Shown here: positions 18,702 to 26,440 of the stretch, piece by piece
How the letters are laid out: each line of letters opens with the position of its first letter
Position numbering within the stretch: position 1 is the stretch's first letter
From: an uncultured Lachnospiraceae bacterium
GTDB lineage: Bacteria; Bacillota; Clostridia; Lachnospirales; Lachnospiraceae
Assembly: GCA_947570615.1 (NCBI GenBank)
Contig: CANOVJ010000010.1
Coordinates: forward strand, 1-64,000
Direction of reading: 5' to 3'
Length of the DNA: 64,000 nucleotides
Notes under the pieces: generated by a model
Databases searched by the model: none
Seen by the model: the letters and a program-made list of their open reading frames with translations, nothing else
Told to the model about the DNA's origin: nothing
Made by a program: the position numbers and the translations under genes

Positions 18702-20477
18702 ATGGACATATTCAGTATACTGACCATGGTCGGCGGGCTGGCGTTGTTTCTGTATGGAATGCAGGTGCTCGGGGACGGACTCAAAAAGGCTTCCGGCGGA
18801 AAGCTGGAGCTCATTCTCGAAAAGCTTACTTCCAACAAGCTGACGGCGATCCTTTTAGGGGCCGGGGTGACGGCCGTGATCCAGTCCTCCTCGGCCACCA
18901 CCGTTATGGTGGTGGGCTTTGTCAATTCCGGGATCATGAAGCTTACTCAGGCGGTGGGCGTGATTCTGGGAGCCAATGTGGGAACCACGGTGACCGCGTG
19001 GCTTTTAAGCTTAAGCGGCGTGGACGGCTCCGGCTTCTTTTTACAGCTCTTAAAGCCCTCCTCCTTCGCCCCTGTGCTGGCCATCGCCGGAGTGATCATG
19101 CTGAGTATGGGAAAGAAAGAACGGCACAGGGATGCGGCGACCATCATGGTGGGGTTTGCGGTGCTGATGATCGGAATGGATACCATGTCCGGGGCAGTAA
19201 AGCCCCTGGCGGAGATCCCCGAATTTACCAATATTCTTCTGATGTTCTCAAATCCTGTGCTGGGAATGCTGGTGGGCCTTGTGCTGACGGCCGTTATCCA
19301 GTCGTCGTCGGCCTCCGTAGGTATCCTGCAGGCCATGTGCGCCTCCGGCGCGGTGAGCTATTCCACGGCGATCCCCATCATCATGGGGCAGAACGTGGGG
19401 GACTGCGTGGCCGCGCTTCTGTCCGGCGCGGGAGCGGGCAAAAAGGCCAGAAGGGCCGCGCTGATCAATCTGTATTACAAGATCATCAAGGTGGCAGTCT
19501 TTATGGCGATCTTCTATTCCCTGAACGCCATATTTGAGTTCGCGTTTCTGACCAGGCCGGCCAGCGCTCTGGGGGTGGCGGTGATTCACACGGCGTTCAA
19601 TGTGGCGGCGGTGATCCTGATCTATCCGGTCAGCGGCGTGCTGGAGAAGCTGGCATATCTCACCATACCCGAGGATGAGGAGGAATCCCTCCCGGCGAAG
19701 CCGGCCAGGGCGGAAATCCAGATCCTGGATCCCCGTTTCCTGAACACGCCGGGCTTTGCCCTGGAGCAGTGCAAAAACGCGGCTCTGGATATGGCCAGAT
19801 ATGCGAAGGAGGGACTGTTCCTGTCCATGGAGCTTTTTGACAAATTCGAAAAGAAATCCGCCGCCAGGGTGATCGAGCTGGAGGAGCTGGTGGATCACTA
19901 TGAGGACGAGCTGGGCTCCTATCTGGTGAAGCTCAGCAGTAAGCATCTGACTGCAAAGGACAGTCAGGAGCTGTCCATACTGCTTCACTGTATCGGTGAT
20001 TTTGAGCGGATCTCAGACCACGCCATCAATATTATGGAGTCCGCAAGGGAGATGCACGAGAAAAAGCTTGGTTTCACCCGCAAGGCCCAGGAGGAGCTCG
20101 CGGTCTTTACAGGGGCGGTGCGGGATATCGTGGAAACCGTTCTGGAGGTCTTCTGCAGGGAGGATCTTGCGCTGGCCCGCAAGGTGGAGCCTTTGGAGGA
20201 GGTCATAGATTACCTGAATTCCGAGATGAAAAAGCGCCACATCAAGCGGCTGCGAAAAGGGAAATGCACCATCGAGATGGGCTTTGTGCTCTCGGATATC
20301 ACCACCAACTATGAGAGGGTGGCAGATCACTGCTCCAACATCGCGCTGTGTCTTTTACAGCTCAACGAGGAGAGCTTCGGCACCCATGAATATCAGATCC
20401 ATTTAACCAGCAAGGAAAACGCGGACTTCGAGACAGAGGTTGCGCGCATTCAGGAAATTTATCAGCTGCCCAGGTAG
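18702..20477 (+). CDS. Na+/phosphate cotransporter with PhoU domain (NptA type)
   Basis: The 591-residue membrane protein has two Na/Pi-II repeats, each with the signature QSSSA (QSSSATTVMVVGF near 65 and QSSSASVGILQAM near 205), about eight to ten membrane helices up to about residue 320, and a cytoplasmic PhoU-like helical domain from about 365 to 560. It imports phosphate with sodium or controls phosphate flow. ATG 18702 has SD GAGAGG; ATG 18678, with GAAAGG before it, is possible and would add eight residues. It is divergent from the nahK-like gene. Confidence 0.88.
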   Translation: MDIFSILTMVGGLALFLYGMQVLGDGLKKASGGKLELILEKLTSNKLTAILLGAGVTAVIQSSSATTVMVVGFVNSGIMKLTQAVGVILGANVGTTVTAWLLSLSGVDGSGFFLQLLKPSSFAPVLAIAGVIMLSMGKKERHRDAATIMVGFAVLMIGMDTMSGAVKPLAEIPEFTNILLMFSNPVLGMLVGLVLTAVIQSSSASVGILQAMCASGAVSYSTAIPIIMGQNVGDCVAALLSGAGAGKKARRAALINLYYKIIKVAVFMAIFYSLNAIFEFAFLTRPASALGVAVIHTAFNVAAVILIYPVSGVLEKLAYLTIPEDEEESLPAKPARAEIQILDPRFLNTPGFALEQCKNAALDMARYAKEGLFLSMELFDKFEKKSAARVIELEELVDHYEDELGSYLVKLSSKHLTAKDSQELSILLHCIGDFERISDHAINIMESAREMHEKKLGFTRKAQEELAVFTGAVRDIVETVLEVFCREDLALARKVEPLEEVIDYLNSEMKKRHIKRLRKGKCTIEMGFVLSDITTNYERVADHCSNIALCLLQLNEESFGTHEYQIHLTSKENADFETEVARIQEIYQLPR

Positions 20478-20620
20478 TAAAGTCCGTTTTATGGGACAGC
20501 CAAAATGTTATTCTTTGAAAAAGGAAAAGACGATACGGCGAAAGGCGGGGATCCTTCTTCGGGACAGACCCGGCGGCCAGGCGTCTTTGAAGATCAGAAT
20601 AACAGGAGGCGACGAAGGGT

Positions 20621-20737
20621 ATGAAGGGATATTTCGTGAATGAGGGTTATATGGGAATGGTGGAAGGAAGGTATATGCTGTTTGCCAGTGAAAGGGATTA
20701 TCGGGAATATCTGGAGGAGACACAGGAGGCTGCTTAA
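20621..20737 (+). CDS. Small conserved-looking protein of 38 residues
   Basis: The ORF begins MKGYFVNEGYMGMVEGRYML and ends EETQEAA; it is rich in Tyr and Glu and has no membrane segment. A strong SD AGGAGG lies at 20605-20610. The next gene starts one base after its stop codon, and its own SD lies in the last codons of this ORF, so the two are coupled. I recall similar short proteins with an MFLAS/YMLFAS-like core in other Lachnospiraceae, but this was not checked. Function unknown. Confidence 0.6.
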   Translation: MKGYFVNEGYMGMVEGRYMLFASERDYREYLEETQEAA

Positions 20738-20738
20738 A

Positions 20739-21386
20739 ATGGAGATCATATACGGGACGGGGAACGAGGCCAAGATTGCTTCCATGAGGCGAACCCTTAA
20801 GGGGCTGCCCTTTACCATAACAGGGCTGGGACAGGCCGCAGCCCAAAGAGGGATCAGGGTGCCGGAGGTTGAGGAGACAGGGGCAACGCCGCTTGAGAAT
20901 GCCAGGCAGAAGGCGCAGGGGTACTACCGTCTTTTTCACAGTCCCGTGTTTTCCTGTGACAGTGGCCTGTATCTGTGGAATCATGCCACCGGGGAGCCCC
21001 TTTTGGAGCAGCCCGGCGTTCAGGTACGGGGAAGGCAGAAGGAGCGTTACAGCGATCAGGAGCTTCTTGATCGCTATGTGGGGCTGGTGAGGAAATACGG
21101 TCCGGTCCGGGCCCGATATCAGAATGCAGTCTGTCTGATCTGGGATGAGCAGATCAGGGTGGAGAGTATGGAGGAGGATCTGTGGGGAGAGCCGTTTTTG
21201 CTCACGGACGTACCCCATCCCACAAGACGGGTGGAAGGGTTTCCGCTGGATGGTATTTCCCTGGAGATAGAGAGTGGAAAATATTTTTATGACCTGGAGG
21301 AGGATTCCCAGGACACCCTAGCGGCGGAAAAGGGGTTTGCGCGGTTTTTCCGGGAGTTTGCGGACAGGATGGGATTTGCGCGATAA
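20739..21386 (+). CDS. Divergent Ham1/RdgB-type purine NTP pyrophosphatase
   Basis: The 215-residue protein starts MEIIYGTGNEAKIASMRR, matching the Ham1 N-terminal motif (TGNxxK), followed by VEETGATPLENARQKA and the DSGL metal site in SCDSGLYLW near 68. These enzymes hydrolyse ITP, XTP or dITP to monophosphates. The middle (about 75-150) departs from the usual SAR motif region (EQPGVQVRGRQKERYSD in place of GVYSARY-type sequence), so the substrate may differ. SD GGAGG at 20725-20729 lies within the upstream small gene. Confidence 0.72.
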   Translation: MEIIYGTGNEAKIASMRRTLKGLPFTITGLGQAAAQRGIRVPEVEETGATPLENARQKAQGYYRLFHSPVFSCDSGLYLWNHATGEPLLEQPGVQVRGRQKERYSDQELLDRYVGLVRKYGPVRARYQNAVCLIWDEQIRVESMEEDLWGEPFLLTDVPHPTRRVEGFPLDGISLEIESGKYFYDLEEDSQDTLAAEKGFARFFREFADRMGFAR

Positions 21387-21393
21387 CTGACAC

Positions 21394-21422
21394 TTTTCAC
21401 ATATATTGACGTAATTTATACT
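21394..21422 (+). promoter_or_regulatory. Possible promoter of the Spo0A-like gene
   Basis: TTTTCA at 21394-21399 and TATACT at 21417-21422 are 17 bases apart. A better -35 (TTGACG at 21406) is only five bases from the -10 and cannot pair with it. No 0A box was seen nearby. Confidence 0.4.
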
Positions 21423-21466
21423 AATGAAATAAATGTGTAACTTTTCGGGAGGTGAAAATTTCTGAT

Positions 21467-21853
21467 ATGCAGGAACAGTCAGGAAGGGAAGTAGAACAGA
21501 TGATTTCGCATATTATGCTGGATATGGGCGTACCCGCCCATCTGAAGGGATACCGGTATGTGCGCACAGCGGTGCTTATGGCGGAGGAGGACATGAAGGT
21601 GGTGGGGAGTGTGACCAAGCTTCTCTACCCCGAAATCGCCAAGCGCTATAATACCACGGACGGTAAGGTGGAGCGGGCCATCCGCAATGCCATTGAGATC
21701 TCGTGGGAGCGCGGAAACCGGGAAACCTTCGAGGAGATGTTCGGCTACTGTGTGGACAGCGGGCGGGGCAGACCAACCAACAGCGAGTACATAGCCACCA
21801 TCGCCGACGCCATCAGGGTGCGGCGGGGCGCGGCAGATAAACAGAAGGCGTAG
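21467..21853 (+). CDS. Stand-alone Spo0A C-terminal DNA-binding domain protein
   Basis: This 128-residue protein corresponds to the output domain of Spo0A without the receiver: LDMGVPAHLKGYRYVRTAV, LLYPEIAKRYNTTDGKVERA and SGRGRPTNSEYIATIADAI match the Spo0A C-terminal domain block for block, including the recognition helix. It should bind 0A-box-like DNA but cannot be phosphorylated itself, so it may compete with or assist Spo0A. ATG 21467 is chosen because the in-frame GTG at 21452 lies inside the SD GGGAGGTG. It directly precedes the glycan locus. Confidence 0.85.
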   Translation: MQEQSGREVEQMISHIMLDMGVPAHLKGYRYVRTAVLMAEEDMKVVGSVTKLLYPEIAKRYNTTDGKVERAIRNAIEISWERGNRETFEEMFGYCVDSGRGRPTNSEYIATIADAIRVRRGAADKQKA

Positions 21854-21867
21854 AATCAGGGCATGGA

Positions 21868-21887
21868 CCGGCGCTTTTGCGCGGTTT
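21868..21887 (+). terminator. Weak hairpin between Spo0A-like gene and pseC
   Basis: CCGGCGC and GCGCGG pair with one bulge around TTTT, followed by only three T. It may attenuate rather than stop transcription into the glycan locus. Confidence 0.3.
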
Positions 21888-21930
21888 GGCGGCATGCTCT
21901 TTTACATAAGGACAAAAGGAGGCAGGTACG

Positions 21931-23139
21931 ATGGACAAGCCGGCAGTATGCGGGGGAATCCCCGTGCGGGAGAAGAAGATATATTACGGCCATCAGTATA
22001 TCGACGAGGCCGATATACAGGCGGTGGTGGAGGTTTTAAGGAGCGACGCCTTAACCTGCGGGCCGAAAATCCAGGAGCTGGAGGATAAGCTCTGTCGGAT
22101 CACGGGAGCAAAATATGCGGTGGTGTGCAGCAACGGAACCGCGGCGTTACATATGGCCTGCCAGGCGGCGGGAGTGGGAGAGGGGGATGAAGTGATCACC
22201 ACCCCCATCACCTTTGCCGCCTCGGCCAACTGCGCTCTCTACTGCGGCGCCAGGCCGGTCTTTGCGGATATCAATGAGGAAACCTGGAACATTGACCCGG
22301 AACAGGTGCGGGTTCTTACCACGCAGAGGACCCGGGCGGTGGTGGCTGTGGATTTTACAGGGCAGTCCGTGGAGCTGGATCCGCTTCTGGCTCACTGCAG
22401 GGAGAAGAATCTTGTCCTCATTGAGGACGGAGCCCATGTGATCGGCACCCGGTATAAAGACAGGTGCAACGGTTCCATTGCGGACATGACTACTCTGAGC
22501 TTTCATCCGGTTAAGACCGTCACCAGCGGAGAGGGGGGCGCGGTGCTCACCAACAGCGAGGCGTATTATAAAAAGCTGCTCCTGTACCGGGCTCACGGGA
22601 TCACCCGGGATCGGGGACAGCTTGTCCATAAGCCGGACGGGCCCTGGTATTATGAACAGCTCACCCTGGGAATGAATTACCGCATGACGGATATCCAGGC
22701 GGCGCTGCTGATCAGTCAGCTTGACAAGCTGCCCATGTTTTCGCGCAGAAGAAAAGAGATCGTAAGGGCCTACGACGAAGCTTTCGGGAAACTGCCTCAG
22801 GTGATCGTGCAGAGGGAGATACCGGAGTCGGACACCACCAGGCATCTGTATATCCTGCGGCTGAATCCGGACAGGCTTCGGATTGACCGCAGGGCGTTCT
22901 TTGAAGCCCTGGACGCGGAGAATGTGTGCTGTAATGTACATTATATTCCCACATACTATTTCCCGTACTATGAAAAGCTGGGTTATGCCAGGGGACTGTG
23001 CCCGAAGGCGGAGAAGCTCTATGAGGAGATCATCAGCCTGCCCCTGTACTATGCCATGACGGATCAGGATGTGCAGGATGTGATCAGAGCGGTGGAGCGT
23101 ATCGCGCTGTACTACGGCGTGCAGGGGACTTCGATATGA
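21931..23139 (+). CDS. pseC: PseC-like UDP-4-keto-sugar aminotransferase
   Basis: The DegT/DnrJ/EryC1 aminotransferase of 402 residues carries the hallmark N-terminus YGHQYIDEADIQAVVEVL and SDALTCGPKIQELE of PseC, the second enzyme of pseudaminic acid synthesis, which makes UDP-4-amino-4,6-dideoxy-AltNAc. The PLP lysine is in SFHPVKTVTSGEGGA near residue 195. The GT2 gene after it overlaps by ATGA. PseG, PseI and PseF homologues are encoded nearby on the other strand and a PseH-like protein about 18 kb away; a PseB dehydratase was not found in the window. Confidence 0.87.
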   Translation: MDKPAVCGGIPVREKKIYYGHQYIDEADIQAVVEVLRSDALTCGPKIQELEDKLCRITGAKYAVVCSNGTAALHMACQAAGVGEGDEVITTPITFAASANCALYCGARPVFADINEETWNIDPEQVRVLTTQRTRAVVAVDFTGQSVELDPLLAHCREKNLVLIEDGAHVIGTRYKDRCNGSIADMTTLSFHPVKTVTSGEGGAVLTNSEAYYKKLLLYRAHGITRDRGQLVHKPDGPWYYEQLTLGMNYRMTDIQAALLISQLDKLPMFSRRRKEIVRAYDEAFGKLPQVIVQREIPESDTTRHLYILRLNPDRLRIDRRAFFEALDAENVCCNVHYIPTYYFPYYEKLGYARGLCPKAEKLYEEIISLPLYYAMTDQDVQDVIRAVERIALYYGVQGTSI

Positions 23140-24191
23140 AGCTGAGTGTGATTGTGCCTGTTTATAACATGGCGTCCGGAGACAAGCTTTCCTGGTGCCT
23201 TGATTCTCTTGTGAACCAGACCGTGAGGGACTATGAGATCATTGCAGTGGACGACTGCTCCACCGACGATTCCCTTAAGATCCTGAGAGAATACGAGCGC
23301 AAATTCCCCGATAAGGTTCGGGTGATCGCCTCCCCTGAGAACAGAAGACAGGGAGGCGCGAAGAATCTGGGGCTTTCGCAGGCCGCCGGGGAGTGGATCG
23401 GCTTCATCGACAGCGACGACTGGGTGACGCCTGATTACTATGAAAAGCTCCTGGCCCGGGGGGAGGAGACGGGAGCGGACATGGTGGGCTGCGATTACCA
23501 TCTCACCAGCGCACACAGCATGGAGATCGGCCAGGTGGTACACAATAACAGGCCGGAGCAGACAGGGATGCTTACGAAAGAAAAATACCGGTCGCTGATT
23601 CTCGACAGCGGAAGTCTTGTGGTGAAGATTTACAGACGGCATATCATTCTGGACTATCCCAACCGTTTCCCGGAGCATATTTTTTATGAGGACAATGCCA
23701 TCGGAAATTCCTGGATGCTCAGGGCCAGGCATTTTGAGTATTTGCAGGAGCCTCTTTACTATTATTATCAGCATGAGACCTCCACTGTCCACACCATCAC
23801 GAAGCAGCGCTGTCTGGACCGGATGGAGGCGGCGCGGGTGATGGTGCGGGAGGCCAGGCAGTTTGGTTTTCTGGAGGAATACTATCCGGAAATCGAGAGC
23901 AGCTTTACCACCCTGTTTTATGTGAACACCCTGTTTTCCTATATGGCGGGGGTAAAAAAGAAGGAGTACGGATTTGTGAGGGCTCTCGGCCGGGAAATGC
24001 GGGAGGCTTTTCCGGGTTTCATGAGAAATCCGTATTATCAGGAGCGGGTGCATGAGGAGGAGCGCAGACTCATCAGAATGCACATGAAATCCACTCTGTA
24101 CTTTATGCTGTACTATAAGCTGCTGTGGATGTACCGCAATTTCAGAAAGCGCATCGACGAAAAGCAGGCGCCGAAGAACAAAGGTGCCTGA
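23136..24191 (+). CDS. Glycosyltransferase family 2
   Basis: The 351-residue enzyme has a GT-A domain at about 1-230 with LSVIVPVYNMA at the start, VDDCSTDDS near 39 and the donor metal motif GFIDSDDWVTPDYY near 90. A basic C-terminal tail (YRNFRKRIDEKQ) may contact membrane. ATG overlaps the pseC stop (ATGA), so it is part of the same operon. Acceptor and donor are unknown. Confidence 0.85.
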   Translation: MKLSVIVPVYNMASGDKLSWCLDSLVNQTVRDYEIIAVDDCSTDDSLKILREYERKFPDKVRVIASPENRRQGGAKNLGLSQAAGEWIGFIDSDDWVTPDYYEKLLARGEETGADMVGCDYHLTSAHSMEIGQVVHNNRPEQTGMLTKEKYRSLILDSGSLVVKIYRRHIILDYPNRFPEHIFYEDNAIGNSWMLRARHFEYLQEPLYYYYQHETSTVHTITKQRCLDRMEAARVMVREARQFGFLEEYYPEIESSFTTLFYVNTLFSYMAGVKKKEYGFVRALGREMREAFPGFMRNPYYQERVHEEERRLIRMHMKSTLYFMLYYKLLWMYRNFRKRIDEKQAPKNKGA

Positions 24192-24248
24192 ACAGCCCGG
24201 AGCGGCGTGCGGACAGATGAACAGGATGTGACAAAAGGGAGTAAAGAG

Positions 24249-25157
24249 ATGGAACTTGCGGTTTTGTCGGATATACATGGAAATTATGCAGCTCTTTCGG
24301 AATGTGTCTCCCTGGCCCTTTCCAGAGGAATTTCTACTTTTCTTTTCCTGGGTGATTATCTGGGGGAGATGGCTTATCCGGAGAGAACCATGGCGTTTTT
24401 GTACGATCTGAAGGATAAGTATGAATGCCTGTTTGTCAGGGGGAACAAGGAGGGCTACTGGCTGAGCCATGCCGAACGCGGCCAGGAGCAGGAGGGCTGG
24501 AAGGAGTATCATTCCACCACAGGATGTCTTGTGTATAACTGGTCCCGTCTGACCGGAAGGGATCTGGCGTTTTTTGAGGGGATGCCCATTGTGCGGCGGC
24601 TGGAATATGAGGGACTTCCGCCTCTTACGCTCTGTCACGGCTCGCCCTTGCGGGTGAATGAGAAGCTCCTGCCGGGGGATGAGAATACCCTGTCGGTGAT
24701 GGAGCGGACGGGGACGCCGATGCTCCTGTGCGGCCATACCCACCGTCAGGAGAAGATCATACACGAGGGAACGACTCTTCTCAACGCCGGGTCGGTGGGG
24801 CTTGGGCTGGATACCGGCGCGGGCCGTCCTCTGCAGGCGCAGTTTCTGATCCTGCACGGGGAGATTCGCCATGGAGAAAACCTTCCGGGTGCGGGGAGAT
24901 GGAGGGAGGAGTTTGTCAGCCTTCCCTATGATACGGAGCGGGTGATCCGGGAATTATATGAGGAAAAGCTGGATCAGCGGGCGCCGTACTGGACGCTGAT
25001 CACAGAGCGGATGCTTCGCACGGGATCCGGCGATCACGGGCGGGTACTGGCAAAAGCCATGGAGCTGTGCCGGGCGCAGGAGGGGCAGTGCATTTGGCCG
25101 GATATCCCGGAGCAATACTGGCAGCAGGCCTGGGAGATGGAGACGGGGCGGATATAG
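24249..25157 (+). CDS. Metallophosphoesterase (YfcE/ApaH-like)
   Basis: The 302-residue protein has the calcineurin-like metal motifs in order: VLSDIHGNYAAL at about 5-16, FLGDYLGE near 34, VRGNKEGYW near 62, CHGSPLRV near 130 and CGHTHRQEKII near 160. It should be a cytoplasmic phosphoesterase; in this place a role in turning over a sugar phosphate or nucleotide sugar is possible but not shown. ATG 24249 follows SD AAAGGGAG. The C-terminal 90 residues (from about 205) are an extra helical part not typical of YfcE. Confidence 0.75.
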   Translation: MELAVLSDIHGNYAALSECVSLALSRGISTFLFLGDYLGEMAYPERTMAFLYDLKDKYECLFVRGNKEGYWLSHAERGQEQEGWKEYHSTTGCLVYNWSRLTGRDLAFFEGMPIVRRLEYEGLPPLTLCHGSPLRVNEKLLPGDENTLSVMERTGTPMLLCGHTHRQEKIIHEGTTLLNAGSVGLGLDTGAGRPLQAQFLILHGEIRHGENLPGAGRWREEFVSLPYDTERVIRELYEEKLDQRAPYWTLITERMLRTGSGDHGRVLAKAMELCRAQEGQCIWPDIPEQYWQQAWEMETGRI

Positions 25158-25219
25158 CGGGGGATTCGGATCCCGGGTATGGCGGAAAGAGCCATATTAT
25201 GGAAAGGACTGGAGACAAA

Positions 25220-26440
25220 ATGAAGGCAGCGATAGCAGGCGCGGGAGAGGAAGCGCTGCATACCATCAGGAAGGCGCATGAATACGGACTTAAGGTGCTG
25301 GCTCTGGACGGAAATCCCGAAGCGGCCGGGCTTCGGGAGGCGGATGAGGCTCTGGTAGTGGATATATCCAATGAGGAGGCCGTGCTGCGCGCTCTGGGGG
25401 GCGCAGGGGTGGATTTTCTGCTGACGGCTCCCATCGGAAGATATCTGACCACCACCGGAGCGGCGAACGATGCCCTGGGGCTGCCGGGAATCAGCCGGGA
25501 AATGGCGGAGGTGTGTACGGATAAGTTCCGGTTTCACCAGAGACTGTGGGAAAATGGACTGCGGCAGTGCCGCTGCTATGGGGTGGAAGAGAATCGGATA
25601 ACGGATGCCGATGGAAGGGAATCGGAGCTTTCTGGCGCGGGAGGGCTTTCTGCCAGGGAGTGGGAGCTGTCTTTTCCGGCCATTTTAAAGCCCCGATATG
25701 GCTCAGGAAGCCGGGGGATCCATATGATTTCCGGCCCCGGGGACCTGGAGGGAGCGCTCAGGCAGGTCTTTGGGGAGCCTTATGTGCTGGAGGAGTGCGT
25801 CGCCGGACCGGAGTACGGTGTGGACGCGGCGGTGACCAGAGAGGGCTTCTGGATGATCCTGCTTCGTCTCAAGGAGAATACGCCGCCCCCGGCAAGGCAG
25901 GCGGTGGGTTATTTTTCTGTGCCGCCTTCGGATCCCTTCTACGGGAAGGTCAGGGACTACATGAGAGAGGCGGCCGTCTGTCTGGGCCTGGAGGAATGCC
26001 TGATCCACGCGGATATCATCCGGGGGGAAAACGGTCCCTTTGCCATAGAGCTCTCGGCCAGGCCCTCCGGCCATAATCTTCACAATCTTTTTACGCCCCT
26101 CTGCACAGGGGTGGACATGGCGGAGCAATACATCCGGTACAGGATGGGGCTTTCCCACAGCTTCCGCCCCCGGCAGACCAGATCCATGATGATCCATTAT
26201 TTTGATATGGAAGGAAGGGTCCGGCGGGCGCCGGAACGGGAACAGGTACAGAGAAACCTGAAAGCCCGCCTGGCGGCGTGGGAGTGCCGGATCAGAGCGG
26301 GGCAGGTGCTGGGGCCCGTATCCGACGGACACTCGCTGATGGGGCGGGGGTATTTCGTGCTGGAGGGGGGCGACGCTGCGTTTCTTCGGGAGCAGGGGGA
26401 GATTGTGAAGGGGTTATTTGGAGGAAGGACCTGGCTCTGA
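25220..26440 (+). CDS. ATP-grasp ligase of the nonulosonate module
   Basis: The 406-residue protein begins MKAAIAGAGEEALHTIRKA, a Rossmann-like N-domain, then the ATP-grasp fold: FPAILKPRYGSGSRGIHMI near 155 (nucleotide-binding Lys and Gly loop), YVLEECVAGPEYGVDAAV near 190 and the metal-site region HADIIRGENGPFAIELSARPSG near 265-285 (ADII, AIELSARP). Such enzymes join a carboxylate to an amine or similar group via acyl phosphate. Its place in the pseC operon suggests an N-acyl tailoring step. A low-complexity insert lies near 128-150. Its last 27 bases overlap the 3' end of pseG on the other strand. SD GGAG precedes ATG 25220; ATG 25199 is possible. Confidence 0.78.
   Translation: MKAAIAGAGEEALHTIRKAHEYGLKVLALDGNPEAAGLREADEALVVDISNEEAVLRALGGAGVDFLLTAPIGRYLTTTGAANDALGLPGISREMAEVCTDKFRFHQRLWENGLRQCRCYGVEENRITDADGRESELSGAGGLSAREWELSFPAILKPRYGSGSRGIHMISGPGDLEGALRQVFGEPYVLEECVAGPEYGVDAAVTREGFWMILLRLKENTPPPARQAVGYFSVPPSDPFYGKVRDYMREAAVCLGLEECLIHADIIRGENGPFAIELSARPSGHNLHNLFTPLCTGVDMAEQYIRYRMGLSHSFRPRQTRSMMIHYFDMEGRVRRAPEREQVQRNLKARLAAWECRIRAGQVLGPVSDGHSLMGRGYFVLEGGDAAFLREQGEIVKGLFGGRTWL

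Noticed and set aside
20505-20624. ORF of 39 codons before the small protein gene
   Set aside because: No SD and an odd Arg-rich C-terminus; probably chance.
21406-21422. TTGACG and TATACT before the Spo0A-like gene
   Set aside because: Only five bases apart, so they cannot form one promoter.
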